Assembly: GCA_002345545.1 (NCBI GenBank)
Contig: DDVW01000031.1
Span: forward strand, 1-52,996
Length of the DNA stretch: 52,996 nucleotides
Direction of reading: 5' to 3'
Source: Stenotrophomonas sp. UBA2302
GTDB lineage: Bacteria; Pseudomonadota; Gammaproteobacteria; Xanthomonadales; Xanthomonadaceae
Of this stretch, positions 19,876 through 28,286 are shown one piece after another. Made by a program: the position numbers and the translations under genes. The notes beneath the pieces were generated by a model. That model was not told the origin of the DNA, searched no databases, and saw nothing but the letters and a program-made list of their open reading frames with translations. The stretch's first letter is position 1. Each line of letters opens with the position of its first letter.

Positions 19876-21765
19876 ATGTCCGGCCACAGCCAGTTCTCAT
19901 TGCTGAAGCAGCGACGCTTCCTGCCATTTTTCATTGTCCAGGCGCTGGGCGCGTTCAACGACAACATCTACCGGCAGGCAATCATCGGCCTGCTGTTCTA
20001 TCTGGGCGTCAGCACCGAAGAACGCACGCTCTACACCAATCTGGCACCGGCACTGTTCATCCTGCCGTACTTCCTGTTCTCGGCGCTGGCCGGGCAGATC
20101 GCCGAGAAGCTGGAAAAGCAGCGCCTGATCGTGATCACCACGACGATGGAGATCGTGATCATGTCGCTGGCCGCCATCGGCTTCCTTACCCTGAGCCTGC
20201 CGGTGCTGCTGGTGGCACTGTTCTGCACCGGCCTGCAATCCACCCTGTTCGGCCCGGTGAAATATTCGGTGCTGCCCTCGATCCTCAAGCCGGAGGAGTT
20301 GACCGGCGGCAACGGGCTGGTGGAAATGGGCACATCGATCTCGATCCTCACCGGCATGATCGCCGGCGGCACGATCTTCGTGCTGGCCGGCAGCAACGGC
20401 CCGATCGTCGCGGCGACCGCGATCATCGTCCTGTCGCTGGCCGGCAATCTCGCCGCACGCATGATTCCCACCGTCGATGCCGGTGCACCGGAACTGAAGA
20501 TCAACTGGAACCCGCTGCGCGAATCGCTGGCGGTGCTGCGCATGGCGAAAAAGCAGAAGGCCGTACGCAACGCCATCCTCGGCGTGTCGTGGTTCTGGTT
20601 CTTCGGCACCATCCTCACCTCGCAGCTGCCCACCTACGCCGAGGTGAATCTGGGCGGCGGCTCGACGCTGTATATCTTCGCGCTGGCGCTGTTCTCGCTG
20701 GGTACCGGCACCGGCTCGCTGCTGTGCGAAAAGCTGTCCGGGCGCATCGTCGAGATCGGGCTGGTGCCGCTGGGCGCATTCGGCATGAGCACGTTCCTGC
20801 TGGACCTGTACTTCGCCCGCAGCGGCACGGTGACGGTCAGCGGCCTGGATGTGCTCGGCTTCCTGCAGCAGCCCGGCAGCGTGCGCATCGTCATCGACCT
20901 GCTCGGCATCGGCCTGTTCACCGGCTTCTTCGTGGTGCCACTGTTCGCGCTGATCCAGAGCCGCTCGCCGAAGTCGGAGATGTCGCGCGTATTTGCCGCG
21001 CTCAACATCCAGAACTCCGGCTTCATCGTGCTCGCCGCCGGCCTCGGCCTGCTGACCCAGAGTGTGCTGCACTGGAGCGTTCCGCAGCTGTTCCTCGCGT
21101 TGGCCATCACCAACGCGCTGGTGGCGCTGTACATCTTCAGCATCGTCCCCGAATTCCTGATGCGTTTCCTCAGCTGGCTGATGGTGCACACGCTGTACCG
21201 GCTGCGGGTGCACGGCGTGGAAGACAACGTGCCCGATGACGGCCCGGCGCTGATCGTCTGCAACCATGTCAGCTACATGGACGCGTTGATCCTTGCAGCG
21301 ACCATCCCGCGGCCGGTGCGTTTCGTCATGTACTACCGGATCTTCAACATCCCGGTGATGCGCTGGATCTTCACCACCGCCAAGGCGATCCCGATCGCCA
21401 GCCCACGCGAGGATGCCGCGCTGATGCAGCGCGCCTTCGACGAGGTCGATGCGGCGCTGGCCGAAGGCGAGCTGGTGTGCATCTTCCCGGAAGGCGCACT
21501 GACCCGCGATGGCGGGATCGCGCCATTCAAGTCCGGCGTGGAAAAGATCCTGGCACGACGCCCGGTGCCGGTGGTGCCGATGGCGCTCAAGGGGATGTGG
21601 TCGAGCATGTGGAGCCGGCGCGACACCCGGCTGGGGCGGATGCGCGTCCCGCGTCGCTTCCGCGCACATATCCAGATCATCGCGGCACCCGCTTTGAATG
21701 GCACCGACACCGATGCCGCCCGGCTGGAGACATCGGTTCGCGCCTTGCGCGGTGATGACGCCTGA
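19876..21765 (+). CDS. MFS transporter fused to 1-acylglycerophosphate acyltransferase (LplT-PlsC type)
   Basis: This 629-residue fusion joins an N-terminal major-facilitator transporter of the LplT type (about residues 10-430: LPFFIVQALGAFNDNIYRQAIIGLLFYL) with a C-terminal PlsC-type acyltransferase. The latter has the catalytic N-H-V-S-Y-M-D box (NHxxxxD) and the FPEGALTRDG motif. In proteins of this kind lysophospholipids are flipped into the cytoplasm and reacylated; E. coli uses separate LplT and Aas. The acyl-ACP synthetase domain of Aas is absent. A strong AAGGAG site precedes the ATG at 19876. The gene stands alone between the FUSC gene and the small membrane protein cluster. Confidence 0.9.
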   Translation: MSGHSQFSLLKQRRFLPFFIVQALGAFNDNIYRQAIIGLLFYLGVSTEERTLYTNLAPALFILPYFLFSALAGQIAEKLEKQRLIVITTTMEIVIMSLAAIGFLTLSLPVLLVALFCTGLQSTLFGPVKYSVLPSILKPEELTGGNGLVEMGTSISILTGMIAGGTIFVLAGSNGPIVAATAIIVLSLAGNLAARMIPTVDAGAPELKINWNPLRESLAVLRMAKKQKAVRNAILGVSWFWFFGTILTSQLPTYAEVNLGGGSTLYIFALALFSLGTGTGSLLCEKLSGRIVEIGLVPLGAFGMSTFLLDLYFARSGTVTVSGLDVLGFLQQPGSVRIVIDLLGIGLFTGFFVVPLFALIQSRSPKSEMSRVFAALNIQNSGFIVLAAGLGLLTQSVLHWSVPQLFLALAITNALVALYIFSIVPEFLMRFLSWLMVHTLYRLRVHGVEDNVPDDGPALIVCNHVSYMDALILAATIPRPVRFVMYYRIFNIPVMRWIFTTAKAIPIASPREDAALMQRAFDEVDAALAEGELVCIFPEGALTRDGGIAPFKSGVEKILARRPVPVVPMALKGMWSSMWSRRDTRLGRMRVPRRFRAHIQIIAAPALNGTDTDAARLETSVRALRGDDA

Positions 21766-21864
21766 GGCGCAAGTCACGCTTTCCAGATGCAGGGCAACTG
21801 GCTACGCTAGCGGCCTTGCGCATCGCAGGGGAAATGCGAGGCAACCGATACGCGCCGGGGATCC

Positions 21865-22191
21865 ATGGACAACACCACACCACCATTGCCAGCGGTACCG
21901 CCACCGCCTGCCCAGCAGCAGGTGCATCACTACTACCACCCGCACAAATCCGGTGGCGTGGCCGCATTGCTGGAGGTGCTGCCCGGACTGTTCCAGGTGT
22001 TCGGCATCGGCCATATGTACGCTGGCAATGTCGCCACCGGCCTGATCATCATGTTCGGCTACTGGGCGATCGCCTTCGTCAACTTCCTGCTGTGCTTTGT
22101 CTTCATCGGCTTCATCACCTGGCCACTGTGCTGGATCGCCACCATGATCATCTCGCCGCTGACCGCGGCCAATGCCTGCAAGTCACGCTGA
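21865..22191 (+). CDS. TM2-domain small membrane protein
   Basis: This 108-residue protein has a Pro/His/Gln-rich cytoplasmic N-terminus and two transmembrane helices. The loop GIGHMYAGNVATGLIIMFGYW and the pair of hydrophobic segments fit the TM2 family (G-x-G-x-x-Y-x-G-N motif). TM2 proteins have no established general function. It is the first of three small membrane protein genes in a row (TM2, CD225-like, DUF2752), spaced by a few to about 25 bases, so they probably form an operon. Confidence 0.8.
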   Translation: MDNTTPPLPAVPPPPAQQQVHHYYHPHKSGGVAALLEVLPGLFQVFGIGHMYAGNVATGLIIMFGYWAIAFVNFLLCFVFIGFITWPLCWIATMIISPLTAANACKSR

Positions 22192-22216
22192 CCGACGCTT
22201 TCAACCGGAGATATCA

Positions 22217-22525
22217 ATGAACACCGCAACCTCCAGCAGCAACATTCCCAATCACCTCGCCTGGTCGATCATCGCCACCGTGCTGGCCACCTGCCTGTGC
22301 TGCCCGCTGGGGCTGCTGGGCATCGTCGGCATCGTGTTCTCTTCCAAGGTGAATTCGTTGCTGGCGCAGGGCGATATCGACGGCGCCCGCCGTGCATCGG
22401 ACAGCGCCAAGACCTGGTGCTGGGTAACCACCGCGCTGGCCATCATCGGCCTGCTGATCAATATCGTGATGTTCGCCACCGGGGGCATGGCCGAATACAT
22501 GCAGATGATGCAGCAGCTCCAGTAA
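22217..22525 (+). CDS. CD225/dispanin-like small membrane protein
   Basis: This 102-residue protein has the CD225 pattern: an intramembrane helix with paired cysteines (LAWSIIATVLATCLCCPLGLLGIVGIVFSSKV), a conserved loop with Ala/Ser and Asp (LLAQGDIDGARRASDSAKTW), then a second transmembrane helix. This is the same fold class as eukaryotic IFITM proteins; bacterial roles are unknown. An ACCGGAG site lies nine bases before the ATG. It lies between the TM2 and DUF2752 genes and is probably cotranscribed with both. Confidence 0.85.
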   Translation: MNTATSSSNIPNHLAWSIIATVLATCLCCPLGLLGIVGIVFSSKVNSLLAQGDIDGARRASDSAKTWCWVTTALAIIGLLINIVMFATGGMAEYMQMMQQLQ

Positions 22526-22529
22526 GCGC

Positions 22530-22946
22530 GTGACGCTGGCCCTGAAAACCAGCCACAAACTGCTGCTGGCCGGCACCGCGCTCGCGGTTCCGGCCGGCGT
22601 CTGGCTGCTCTGGAAATTCGATCCCAATGCCGCGGGAAACCCGTTCCCGCCGTGCATGTTCTATGCCTTCACCGGCCATTACTGCATCGGCTGCGGCCTG
22701 ACCCGCGCCCTGCATGCACTGGTGCACGGCGATATCGCCCGCGCCTTCTCGTTGAACCCGGTCGGGTTGGTCACGCTGGCACTGGTTCCACTGATGGTAC
22801 TGTGGTCGGCAGGCTGGCAACCACGCTGGCTGCAGCCTCTGATGCGATGGCTAATGGAACCAAAGTTCTGGCTGATCCTGCTGCCGTCCTACTGGATCGC
22901 CCGCAACCTGCCCTGGTATCCGTTCACGCTGCTGGCACCGGTCTGA
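22530..22946 (+). CDS. DUF2752 membrane protein
   Basis: This 138-residue protein has three hydrophobic segments and the DUF2752 signature PPCMFYAFTGHYCIGCGLTRALHALVHGDIARAF. It has C-x-G-C-G, where many members have C-P-G-C-G. The function of the family is unknown. The start is a GTG at 22530, four bases after the stop of the CD225-like gene. This is the last gene with clear chromosomal character on the left of the island. Confidence 0.85.
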   Translation: MTLALKTSHKLLLAGTALAVPAGVWLLWKFDPNAAGNPFPPCMFYAFTGHYCIGCGLTRALHALVHGDIARAFSLNPVGLVTLALVPLMVLWSAGWQPRWLQPLMRWLMEPKFWLILLPSYWIARNLPWYPFTLLAPV

Positions 22947-23492
22947 GCGAGTCGCTCCAGCGACATTGACCACCAGCATCGATCCACGGCGGGAGACACC
23001 CTCATCCGTCTCATCCCTCTACCAAGCCAGCGTAACGCGGATCATCTGCCGGCTATCCCTGCTGCATCGGACAGGCATACAGCACATCAGAGGAAATGAA
23101 AGCCGGCGGCTCGGGCTCATGCGTAGACAGCCCCCCAGACCGGCACATATCGCCCTGGCGAAACGGGCACCCAACGGGCACCAGCAGGAATTGCGGGTAG
23201 CCACTTCACGGGAAGCAACACCGCAACGCATTGATTTCCATGGTGGCCCACCAACAATCACATTCATCCCCCAAGAAACTGTTAGGGAAGAACTTATCTC
23301 AGACGGCCAGCCGCGGTTACTCGCACCGTTACTCACATTCCCCAGAAGGGGACTGGATTCGAAGCCTGATGATCGCTGTGAGCATTGTAGCAATAGTCCC
23401 ACGCTGTACAGGAAAGTACTATCCAGTCTTCGCGCTGCGCTTGGGGCTCACCTCCATGGGCCGTGGGGACAATTGGACAGGGGACGTAGCCG
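22947..23492. other. Left junction region without a recognisable gene
   Basis: About 545 bases between the DUF2752 gene and the first island gene. Base use is less GC-biased than the backbone, and no frame resembles a known protein on either strand. A 10-base direct repeat AACGGGCACC occurs twice in a row near 23162-23183, one base apart. The left end of the island should lie within this region, but I see no repeat shared with the right junction. Confidence 0.5.
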
Positions 23493-24338
23493 ATGGCCGC
23501 CACACAGAAACCGGGACGCGATGGCGTCAAGTATTGGCGAGCCGTCGACGCCATTGAGGCGTTGGGCAGCGCGTCACTGGCCGAGGTTGAAGAGTGGAAC
23601 CTGTCGCACCACCCTCACGACACGCTGGGCAACGCCCGCGCCGACCTGGAGCTGTTCACGGTCAACTCGCCCAGCCGAATCCACTACAACTACTCGCGCA
23701 CGAACTGGCGAAGTGACCAGGATCACCCGCACGACCGCTTGTTCAAGCTGGTCGATCCCGGCCCGCCGCGGCGCACCCGCTACGTACTCTTCAATCCAGC
23801 GGACCACGGGCATGTGGACCTGCAAAAGGGTGGCGACGGAAAGTGGAAGGTCATGCCCCTAGTCATGGATGACCAGGCGCAGGTGGAGGCAGATGCGCAA
23901 GCAGGGGCGTTCGTGGCTCCAGTGGACAGCGGCCACGACGCCCGCGTGTGGGCGATGCGCGCCGTGGCCCAGCGCCGCGGCCAGCCGGTGTTCCGCGCGA
24001 AGCTGCTGGACGCCTACGGCGGTCGCTGCGCCATCACCGGGTGCTCGGCGCTTGAGGTGCTGGAAGCCGCGCACGTGCTGCCCTACAAGGGCACACATAC
24101 CAACCGGGTAGATAACGGCCTGCTGCTGCGCGCCGACCTCCACACGCTCTTCGATTGCCACCTACTGTGGATCACGCCTGTGCATACGGTGGCCTTGGCG
24201 CCGCCCCTGCTTACCACCGACTACGCCGCCTTGCAGGGCAAGGCGCTGGCCTTGCCCGCTTCACCGGCCCACCGCCCCAACGCGGCTCACCTGGCCGATC
24301 ACGCGGCACGGTGCCAGGCTCGCCACGTGGGGCAATAA
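23493..24338 (+). CDS. HNH endonuclease, putative restriction enzyme
   Basis: This 281-residue protein has a C-terminal HNH domain (about residues 165-240). It includes RGQPVFRAKLLDAYGGRCAITGC with C179 and C184, EAAHVLPYKG with catalytic H194, and NGLLLRADLHTLFD. This pattern is shared by HNH proteins annotated as restriction endonucleases. The N-terminal half (KYWRAVDAIEALGSASLAEVEEWNL) resembles a small winged-helix or DNA-reading domain, but I cannot name it. The next gene, a GIY-YIG nuclease, starts four bases after its stop, so the two are an operon. No methyltransferase is adjacent, which suggests a modification-dependent or otherwise self-sparing system. That is inference. Confidence 0.85.
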   Translation: MAATQKPGRDGVKYWRAVDAIEALGSASLAEVEEWNLSHHPHDTLGNARADLELFTVNSPSRIHYNYSRTNWRSDQDHPHDRLFKLVDPGPPRRTRYVLFNPADHGHVDLQKGGDGKWKVMPLVMDDQAQVEADAQAGAFVAPVDSGHDARVWAMRAVAQRRGQPVFRAKLLDAYGGRCAITGCSALEVLEAAHVLPYKGTHTNRVDNGLLLRADLHTLFDCHLLWITPVHTVALAPPLLTTDYAALQGKALALPASPAHRPNAAHLADHAARCQARHVGQ

Positions 24339-24342
24339 GCCG

Positions 24343-25164
24343 ATGCGACTCTTCGACCTGCTCAAGGTGTGGGAGCCCGCGTTTGACGCGTCAAAGGCCA
24401 AGGTCCACCTGGCGCGTTACAACGGCAACGAGCGGCCGCTGGACGTATTCCTGGAAGGGAAATTCGACTGGTGGCAGCGCTGGCAGACCAAGCGCAATTT
24501 CCAGCGCGAGTTCGTCGTGTCCCTGGTCAACACGGGCTCCCCCACGCGCTGGCTCTACGCCGGGCTGTTTCGATCCCTCGGCTACGTGGAAGAGGCCGCC
24601 CCGAAGCTCCACTATTTCTACACCCTTGAGCGGGTGCCCGCCTGCGAGGAGTGGGTGGGTCGCCTCTATCTCGGAAGCGTCTACACCGAACGACATTCCT
24701 ACCCCCGCGGCGAGACTTTGGCCGACGATCTCGCGGTGGTCGAGCTGCTGCCCGAGCGGCTGTCAATCGCGGACTTTCCCGGCTTCAAGGCAGTGAACCT
24801 CACCAAAGCGCAGCTAGACATCGTGGTGCGCAACCAGTCCGCCGCCTGGAGCGCGGCCTTGTCGTCGGTGAAGGGGGTCTACGTCATCACCGACACGGCC
24901 ACTGGCCGGCTCTACGTTGGCAAGGCATCAGGCGCCGACGGCATCTGGGGGCGCTGGTGCGCGTACGCGGCCAACGGGCACGGGGGCAACGTCGCCCTGC
25001 GCCAGGAGTTCGGCATCGAGGCACCCGAGGAACGCCGGCACGCCTTGCGCTTTGCCGTCCTGGAAATCGCTGATCTGTCGGCAACCGAGGCCGATCTCTG
25101 CGAAAGGGAGAGCCACTGGAAGTCCGTTCTGCTATCACGGAACCACGGCCTCAACCGGAACTAA
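24343..25164 (+). CDS. GIY-YIG nuclease with unknown N-terminal domain
   Basis: The C-terminal ~95 of 273 residues form a GIY-YIG nuclease domain: G178-V-Y180-VITDTATGRLYVGKA, a glycine-rich turn with arginine (GIWGRWCAYAANGHGG), and a glutamate in EADLCERESHWKSVL, followed by NHGLNRN. The N-terminal ~170 residues (LLKVWEPAFDASKAKVHLARYNGNERPLDVFLEGKFDWWQ) match no family I know and may bind DNA. It is tightly coupled to the HNH gene, so the two nucleases probably work in one defence unit. The ATG at 24343 is preceded by a weak ribosome-binding site. Confidence 0.85.
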   Translation: MRLFDLLKVWEPAFDASKAKVHLARYNGNERPLDVFLEGKFDWWQRWQTKRNFQREFVVSLVNTGSPTRWLYAGLFRSLGYVEEAAPKLHYFYTLERVPACEEWVGRLYLGSVYTERHSYPRGETLADDLAVVELLPERLSIADFPGFKAVNLTKAQLDIVVRNQSAAWSAALSSVKGVYVITDTATGRLYVGKASGADGIWGRWCAYAANGHGGNVALRQEFGIEAPEERRHALRFAVLEIADLSATEADLCERESHWKSVLLSRNHGLNRN

Positions 25165-25255
25165 AAATGCCCCTTGGGTCACTCGGGGCGATTCAAAAAT
25201 CGCGTCGAGCGCACCAGCCCCCACGCCGCGCTAAGCCTCTCAGGTACATGAGTCG

Positions 25256-25804
25256 ATGTCGAAGGTAGTAAGTTTGGAACAAAAGAGCATAGAGGAAACC
25301 CTGGCAGGACTCGCGGCCAAGTTCGGCAGGACACCCGAGACATCCGACCGCAGCGCCGTCATCTTCTTCAACGAGATAAAGCGCGAAGCGGTGATCGAGC
25401 TGCTGGATGCAGCCCACTCCGCCATCCAAGAGAACCAAGAATCTGCTGCCTGGTCCTATCTCGTCCAAGCATCGGAAAACTTGGGGTACCTCATTGGCAT
25501 CAATGAAGCCCAGTCCCTGACTACGCCAGAACAGGCCATCAATGCGAAGCTAGAGCAATATGGCCGCAGAGGCGGATTGAAGAAGGGCGAGAACGCTAAG
25601 CAGCTTCAAGACGCTGTCGCCCGCAAACTCATTGCCGCGACACCCAAGAACGGATGGAAGAATCGCCAGGAGATCCATCGGAAGTTCTTTGAAATGGCCG
25701 ACGAAGTTCCCGGATTCAGTGCAACTGACTATCAGTGGCGTGCGCTGCTCAAGCGAAGCGACCTTAAAAAAATTCTGCCGGCCACCAGCAGACGAACCCG
25801 CTGA
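25256..25804 (+). CDS. Hypothetical protein
   Basis: This 182-residue soluble protein is rich in Ala, Glu, Lys and Leu and looks mostly helical. A segment such as KLEQYGRRGGLKKGENAKQLQDAVARKLIAATPKNGWKNRQEIHRKFF suggests a DNA-binding or regulatory role, but no family is recognisable. It lies between the nuclease pair and the AlpA-like gene. GC content at third positions is lower than in the backbone. The ATG at 25256 is a reasonable start. Confidence 0.55.
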   Translation: MSKVVSLEQKSIEETLAGLAAKFGRTPETSDRSAVIFFNEIKREAVIELLDAAHSAIQENQESAAWSYLVQASENLGYLIGINEAQSLTTPEQAINAKLEQYGRRGGLKKGENAKQLQDAVARKLIAATPKNGWKNRQEIHRKFFEMADEVPGFSATDYQWRALLKRSDLKKILPATSRRTR

Positions 25805-25874
25805 ACACCGTGATCAATGCAGATTCGTAGGGATGCAAGCCGTGAGCGGCAGCGTTGACTCCACGCGTTCGTTG

Positions 25875-25922
25875 AATAGCGGCTATTAGTTATCATCATA
25901 GCTGCTATAAAAACGTATAGCA
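25875..25922. promoter_or_regulatory. Operator array upstream of the AlpA-like gene
   Basis: Two palindromes of the form ATAGC-N-GCTAT (25876-25886 and 25898-25908) have centres 22 bases apart, about two helical turns. A further ATAGC half-site at 25917-25921 forms another inverted repeat (TGCTATA, six bases, TATAGCA; 25903-25922). The spacing fits cooperative binding of a dimeric regulator. The AlpA-like protein or an island repressor are candidates. Confidence 0.6.
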
Positions 25923-25992
25923 CCTGCTAGGGATCGGCACTTTCTTTTCGAATTTTTAGGGTGTGTCCAAGCATCAGCTTGCCGACACACTC

Positions 25993-26211
25993 ATGAATTC
26001 GCAGCCACTCCAAATCATTTCCCTGCTCGAGACTACGAAGCGCCTGAACCTTGCGCGCTCCACGCTCTACACGCGTCTCGATCGGAAATCACCCTACTTC
26101 GACCCTGACCTGCCGAAGCCCGTGCGCTACGGCTCAAGCGTCGGCTTCATCGAGCACGAAATTGACGACTACATCCTTGGCCTGATGCAGGCCAGAGGGG
26201 GTGTGGACTGA
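25993..26211 (+). CDS. AlpA-family excisionase/transcriptional regulator
   Basis: This 72-residue protein fits the AlpA/Cox-like winged-helix family: ISLLETTKRLNLARSTLYTRLDRKSPYFDPDLPKPVRYGSSVGFIEHEIDDYILGLM. It has the short helix-turn-helix at the N-terminus and the phrase 'lP.pvr.g...F...EId.Wi' typical of the family. AlpA proteins control excision and early gene expression of P4-like and related elements. An in-frame GTG at 25963 would add ten residues; the ATG at 25993 gives the usual length. The operator array lies just upstream, and the small gene and YfjI follow, a common order in integrative elements. Confidence 0.85.
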   Translation: MNSQPLQIISLLETTKRLNLARSTLYTRLDRKSPYFDPDLPKPVRYGSSVGFIEHEIDDYILGLMQARGGVD

Positions 26212-26325
26212 CAGTAGATGCGCGACTGGTTCGCGACTGTCCTGCGGGGCGTTGTTTTAAACACTACCTGCCACACCCTGCCACACAACGTGGCGGACCA
26301 CCTCACAAGACTCTGGGTAAACAAA

Positions 26326-26616
26326 ATGCAGCACAACATCAACGATGACCTTCAGTTCGAAGCCGACGACATCATGGGAGCGCTTCGGGAATTGCAATCC
26401 AACCCTCAGCACCGGAAGGGCCAGCTCTTCTCGCTGCTCTATCCGGCGATCGTCGAGATGCTGGAAAAGAACGTCACACAAAAAGCGATCCTGGCCACCC
26501 TCGCGAAAAAGGGGCTGAAGCTCCATCCTGCCCGCTTCAAGGAGATGATGGCGATGGAGGCCCAGAAGATCCCCAGCATTTCGGGCTCCCGCGTTGAAGA
26601 GGAGGGTAAGGAATGA
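26326..26616 (+). CDS. Small hypothetical protein upstream of yfjI-like gene
   Basis: This 96-residue protein (starting MQHNINDDLQFEADDIMGAL) is mostly helical. A central segment GQLFSLLYPAIVEMLEKNVTQKAILATLAKKGLKLHPARF resembles a helix-turn-helix of the kind found in plasmid and mobilization accessory proteins, but I cannot place it in a named family. Its stop overlaps the start of the next gene by four bases (ATGA), so the two are coupled. The frame is open upstream to 26218, but the ATG at 26326 gives a better N-terminus. Confidence 0.6.
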   Translation: MQHNINDDLQFEADDIMGALRELQSNPQHRKGQLFSLLYPAIVEMLEKNVTQKAILATLAKKGLKLHPARFKEMMAMEAQKIPSISGSRVEEEGKE

Positions 26617-28073
26617 ACACTCCCTATCTGCCTCGCGCCTACCCCATCCACGCTATGTACAGCGCCATCCGGGACGCGATCCTGGAAGTCCAGCACAACC
26701 TGAAAGCGCCCGACGCGCTGATCGCCGGTTCGTTCCTCACGGCGATGTCCATCGCGTCGCAGGGAGATGTAGATGTCGAACTCCCCACTGGCCAGCTCCG
26801 CCCGGTTTCGTTGGATGTCTTGGTCATTGCCGATTCCGGCGAACGCAAGTCGGCCACCGACAGTATTGTTGGCGCGCCCATCTACGAGCACGACGAGAAG
26901 GTGGCAAGAGATCACGCCCTGGCCCTGCTCGCCTACAAGGCAGACCGGCGCCTTTGGGATGCCAAGGAGGCGTCCCTGCAACGCAGGGTAGCCAAGGCAC
27001 TGGACAGCGGCACAGACGACGACATCGAACAACTGCGCGAAGAACTCATCAGCCATGGCGCGTGCGAGCCCGCCAAGCCTGTCCTCAGTCGCATCGTGCA
27101 CCAGAACATCACCGAACGCCCCCTGATGGAAAGCATGCAGGGCGATGGCAAGTCGATCGCAATCCTGAGTGATGAAGGCGAAATCGTGCTCAAGGGAGGT
27201 GCCATGAACAAGTTTGGCACGCTCAACAAGGCTTGGGACGGCGCCAAAACACTGACGCTGGACCGCGCAGACGACAGCATCGTGGTCAACAATCCTCGCC
27301 TGACCATCAGCATGATGGTGCAGGAAAGGGTGTTCCGGGAGTTCATGAACAAGCGGGGTGAGGTGGCTCGCGGGTCCGGTCACCTCGCGCGATACCTCGT
27401 CGCGTGGCCCGCGTCCACGCAGGGCTTCCGCTTCATGTCGCTTGAGGAACCTGCCTGGGAGCAGCTGCCCCGATTCCATCAGCGTGTGAGCGAACTTCTC
27501 ACGGCCGCACAGGCACGTCGTATCGCCGGTGATAACACCCGTAAGACGCTCACGTTCACGCAAGAGGCGAAAGAGCTTTGGGTGAACACTCAGAACGCGA
27601 TCGAACCGCGCCTGCGCCAGGATGGCGATCTGTCCAGTGTTCGGGACTTCGCATCAAAATCGATGGAGATCACGGGACGGGTTGCCGCAATCCTGCACCA
27701 TTTCAGCGCACAGGAGGGCAACCTGATCACTAAGGAAACTCTGGGCCGAGCGCTGGAAGTCGTGGGCTGGCACTTCCAAGAGTTCCTCGATGTATTTGGA
27801 GACAGGAATCACGAGCCTGAGCAGGCCAAGGATGTCCGCACTCTGGCCATGTACCTGTGGAGGCGCTACTGGTGTGCTGGATATGGGGCGGCTGTGCGCA
27901 ACGAAGTACGAAAGAGCGGCCCGATCCGGAACCAGGGACGCTTCGAAGCGGCACTCCATCAACTGCAGATGGAGGACTCTGTCCGCGTGATGCATCAGGA
28001 CGCCGCCCGAGGGAAAGGCAGGCTCTGGATCCACTTGAACGGGGCAGTCTTCAGCCAGATCACGACCCAGTAG
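26613..28073 (+). CDS. YfjI/DUF3987-family element protein
   Basis: This 486-residue protein matches the DUF3987 (YfjI) family found next to alpA-like genes in prophage-like and integrative elements. The recognised segments are the N-terminal AIRDAILEVQHNLKAPDALIAGSFLTAMSIASQGDVDVELP, the phosphate-loop-like DSGERKSATDSI, then ILSDEGEIVLKGGAMNK and the helical SGHLARYLVAWPASTQG region. These proteins are thought to be primase/helicase-like replication or maintenance factors, but no biochemical role is settled. It is coupled to the upstream small gene and followed by a strong palindromic terminator-like hairpin. Confidence 0.85.
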   Translation: MNTPYLPRAYPIHAMYSAIRDAILEVQHNLKAPDALIAGSFLTAMSIASQGDVDVELPTGQLRPVSLDVLVIADSGERKSATDSIVGAPIYEHDEKVARDHALALLAYKADRRLWDAKEASLQRRVAKALDSGTDDDIEQLREELISHGACEPAKPVLSRIVHQNITERPLMESMQGDGKSIAILSDEGEIVLKGGAMNKFGTLNKAWDGAKTLTLDRADDSIVVNNPRLTISMMVQERVFREFMNKRGEVARGSGHLARYLVAWPASTQGFRFMSLEEPAWEQLPRFHQRVSELLTAAQARRIAGDNTRKTLTFTQEAKELWVNTQNAIEPRLRQDGDLSSVRDFASKSMEITGRVAAILHHFSAQEGNLITKETLGRALEVVGWHFQEFLDVFGDRNHEPEQAKDVRTLAMYLWRRYWCAGYGAAVRNEVRKSGPIRNQGRFEAALHQLQMEDSVRVMHQDAARGKGRLWIHLNGAVFSQITTQ

Positions 28074-28096
28074 GAGACCCTGCCAACTACAGCGAC

Positions 28097-28126
28097 CGAG
28101 GCCGCCCCGTTAACGGGGCGGCCTCG
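28097..28126. terminator. Perfect 30-base palindrome between convergent genes
   Basis: Two 15-base arms beginning CGAGGCCGCCCCG form a perfect hairpin 23 bases after the yfjI-like stop. The minus-strand relaxase gene converges on the same spot. There is no long T tract on either strand, so termination, possibly bidirectional, is likely but not certain. Confidence 0.6.
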
Positions 28127-28286
28127 CTCCTTATCCCCCTGCCGACAGGCCGATTTGAGGGAACAACCGATTGCACGACGTGCGATTCTGCTACAAGTGC
28201 CGCAAATCGCCCCCAGCGCAGGCCTACCGGCACGCCGCTAGGGTCATGGCACTGACCCAACAACCCATCGTAGCCCCCACGGCAGG

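Noticed and set aside
19897..21777. A 626-codon open frame on the minus strand
   Set aside because: It is antisense to the transporter-acyltransferase fusion, which shows clear NHxxxxD and FPEG motifs.
22966..23862. A plus-strand frame across the left junction
   Set aside because: Its second half overlaps the HNH gene in another frame and its first half matches no known family; I looked for an integrase here and found none of the R-H-R-Y tyrosine recombinase or serine recombinase motifs.
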